From an uncultured Actinomycetes bacterium (lineage in GTDB: Bacteria; Actinomycetota; Acidimicrobiia; Acidimicrobiales; RAAP-2): a stretch of 44,627 bases of DNA. The notes beneath the pieces were generated by a model, which saw only the letters and a list, made by a program, of their open reading frames with translations, did no database searches and was not told where the DNA came from. A program made the translations under genes and the position numbers. Positions 43,750-44,627 of the stretch are shown one piece after another (the stretch's first letter is position 1; each line of letters opens with the position of its first letter). The stretch covers positions 1 through 44,627 of the forward strand of contig CAIUMH010000048.1 in the NCBI GenBank assembly GCA_903900235.1. Reading direction: 5' to 3'.

Positions 43750-44529
43750 CTACGCGTCGATCGCTGACCGCAGAGACCCGACGAAGGATGCTGCTCCCTC
43801 TGGGCCTGCTCCTTCTGTGAGCCTGCGCACAAGCGCCGATCCCACCACAACGCCATCGGCCACCCGAGTGACTTGCCGAGCTTGCTCCGGTGTGGAGACG
43901 CCGATTCCGACACAGACGGGAAGCGACGTCGTCGGTGCAATCTTTGACACCACCTGCGACACCTCGTCGCCGATCTCGGCGCGCTCACCGGTCACTCCCA
44001 TCCGGGCAACCGCGTAGACGAAGCCTCGTGAACGGTCGCTGATCCGCTGCGTCCGCTCTGGCGAGGAGGACGGGGCCACAAGCATCACCGTGGAAATATC
44101 CGACCCGTCAGCGACTTCGGCCCAGGGATCAATCTCCTCAAGGCTCAGGTCCGGAATGATCGTCGCCGACACACCTGCCTCACTTGCGAGGCCCGCGAAT
44201 CGTTCATGGCCAAGATGAGCGATGACGTTGTAGTAGGTCATCACGATCAGCGGGGCTCCCCACTGTCTCGCACCGAGTGCCGCAAGCACGTCGGGTGCGG
44301 TCGTTCCTCGCGCCAGGCTGCGATTCCCAGCGTCCTCGATCGTCTTCCCGTCAATGATGGGATCGGAGAATGGCAGGCCCACCTCCACTGCATCCGCACC
44401 AGCATCGATGACCGCCTCGATCGATTCCAACCAGGAATCCTCGGCGCCGGCCATGAGGTACGGGATAAGGAGTTTTGAGCCCTCGGGGCGGTCCGAGAAA
44501 CGCTGAGCCAACGTCGGAGTCGATGCCAT
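43750..44529 (-). CDS. trpA: tryptophan synthase alpha chain
   Basis: Cleaves indole-3-glycerol phosphate to indole and glyceraldehyde 3-phosphate; indole passes to TrpB. The 259-residue TIM-barrel protein has the catalytic Glu in AVEVGLPFSDP and Asp in DGKTIEDAG, followed by MTYYNVIAHLG and the phosphate-binding VGIGVSTPEQ and GVVVGSALV. ATG 44529 follows the trpB stop with no gap, and GGGGGGAG near the trpB end serves as its ribosome site. Confidence 0.97.
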   Translation of the reverse strand: MASTPTLAQRFSDRPEGSKLLIPYLMAGAEDSWLESIEAVIDAGADAVEVGLPFSDPIIDGKTIEDAGNRSLARGTTAPDVLAALGARQWGAPLIVMTYYNVIAHLGHERFAGLASEAGVSATIIPDLSLEEIDPWAEVADGSDISTVMLVAPSSSPERTQRISDRSRGFVYAVARMGVTGERAEIGDEVSQVVSKIAPTTSLPVCVGIGVSTPEQARQVTRVADGVVVGSALVRRLTEGAGPEGAASFVGSLRSAIDA

Positions 44530-44627
44530 CTAGGACTCCCCCCGCAAGATCTCACGCACCTGTGCGACATCCTTGTCGCCTCGACCCGAAAGGTTGACGA
44601 GCACGGTGGATCCATGGGGGATGCGTC
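44530..44627 (-). CDS. trpB: tryptophan synthase beta chain, C-terminal fragment
   Basis: Only the last 32 codons are inside the window; the gene continues past the right edge. The visible tail reads IPHGSTVLVNLSGRGDKDVA and ends in EILRGES, the conserved C-terminus of TrpB (LSGRGDKD). The stop is directly followed by the trpA start, as usual for trpBA. Confidence 0.93.
   Translation of the reverse strand, partial: RIPHGSTVLVNLSGRGDKDVAQVREILRGES

Overview
The window is chromosomal DNA from a high-GC Gram-positive bacterium of the Actinobacteriota. The main evidence is gene order and family variants: uvrC-rapZ-yvcK-gap-pgk-tpiA-secG, pdtaR-polA-rpsA and coaE-uvrB-uvrA, an ANTAR response regulator, the arginine form of the RapZ Walker A motif, and an AftD-like arabinofuranosyltransferase. 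Hand-sampled GC is about 60-63% outside the left edge. Together with a type II fatty-acid cluster and no mycolate genes, this suggests an Acidimicrobiia-like actinobacterium rather than a mycolata member. That placement is inference.\n\nLayout. 1-684 is unusually GC-rich (about 74% by hand count). It carries a partial Pro/Ala/Gly-rich gene with a possible AbrB-like end, a 15-bp tandem repeat, and the 3' flank of tRNA-Leu(GAG) (685-768). 826-9382 is one long minus-strand operon: uvrC, rapZ, yvcK, gap, pgk, tpiA, secG and a family-5 peptide-binding lipoprotein-like or secreted protein. nadA (9554-10666) is alone on the plus strand. 10859-17231 is a second minus-strand operon: a methyltransferase, coaE, uvrB and uvrA. 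With uvrC, the whole UvrABC excision nuclease lies within 8.4 kb.\n\n17359-29277 is a cell-envelope glycan locus. It has a 1568-residue AftD-like GT-C transferase on the plus strand. Facing it is a minus-strand set with a GT4 glycosyltransferase, a MOP-family flippase, a UDP-galactopyranose-mutase-like FAD oxidoreductase, a PIG-V-like mannosyltransferase and a GT39-like transferase. This is the shape of a pathway that builds a lipid-linked glycan inside the cell, flips it and extends it outside from polyprenyl-phosphate sugars. 29395-33260 is a dppBCDF-type peptide importer operon without its own binding protein, closed by a strong hairpin terminator. The envelope and transporter block sits between rpsA and coaE, which are neighbours in well-known actinobacterial genomes.\n\n33379-40525 is again minus-strand: a nitrilase-family amidase, menC, a small coiled-coil protein, the ANTAR regulator, polA and rpsA. 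tRNA-Leu(CAA) lies on the opposite strand between nitrilase and menC. 40598-43731 is the plus-strand type II fatty-acid cluster fabD-fabG-acpP-fabF. trpB-trpA converge on it from the right edge, with trpB cut by the window end.\n\nTranslational coupling is pervasive. ATGA, GTGA or TGATG overlaps join secG/SBP, gap/pgk, rapZ/yvcK, methyltransferase/coaE, GT39/PIG-V, dppC/dppD, dppD/dppF, the 96-residue protein/pdtaR, pdtaR/polA and acpP/fabF. I found no CRISPR array, insertion sequence or prophage genes. The most unusual part is the AftD-centred envelope locus and its position.
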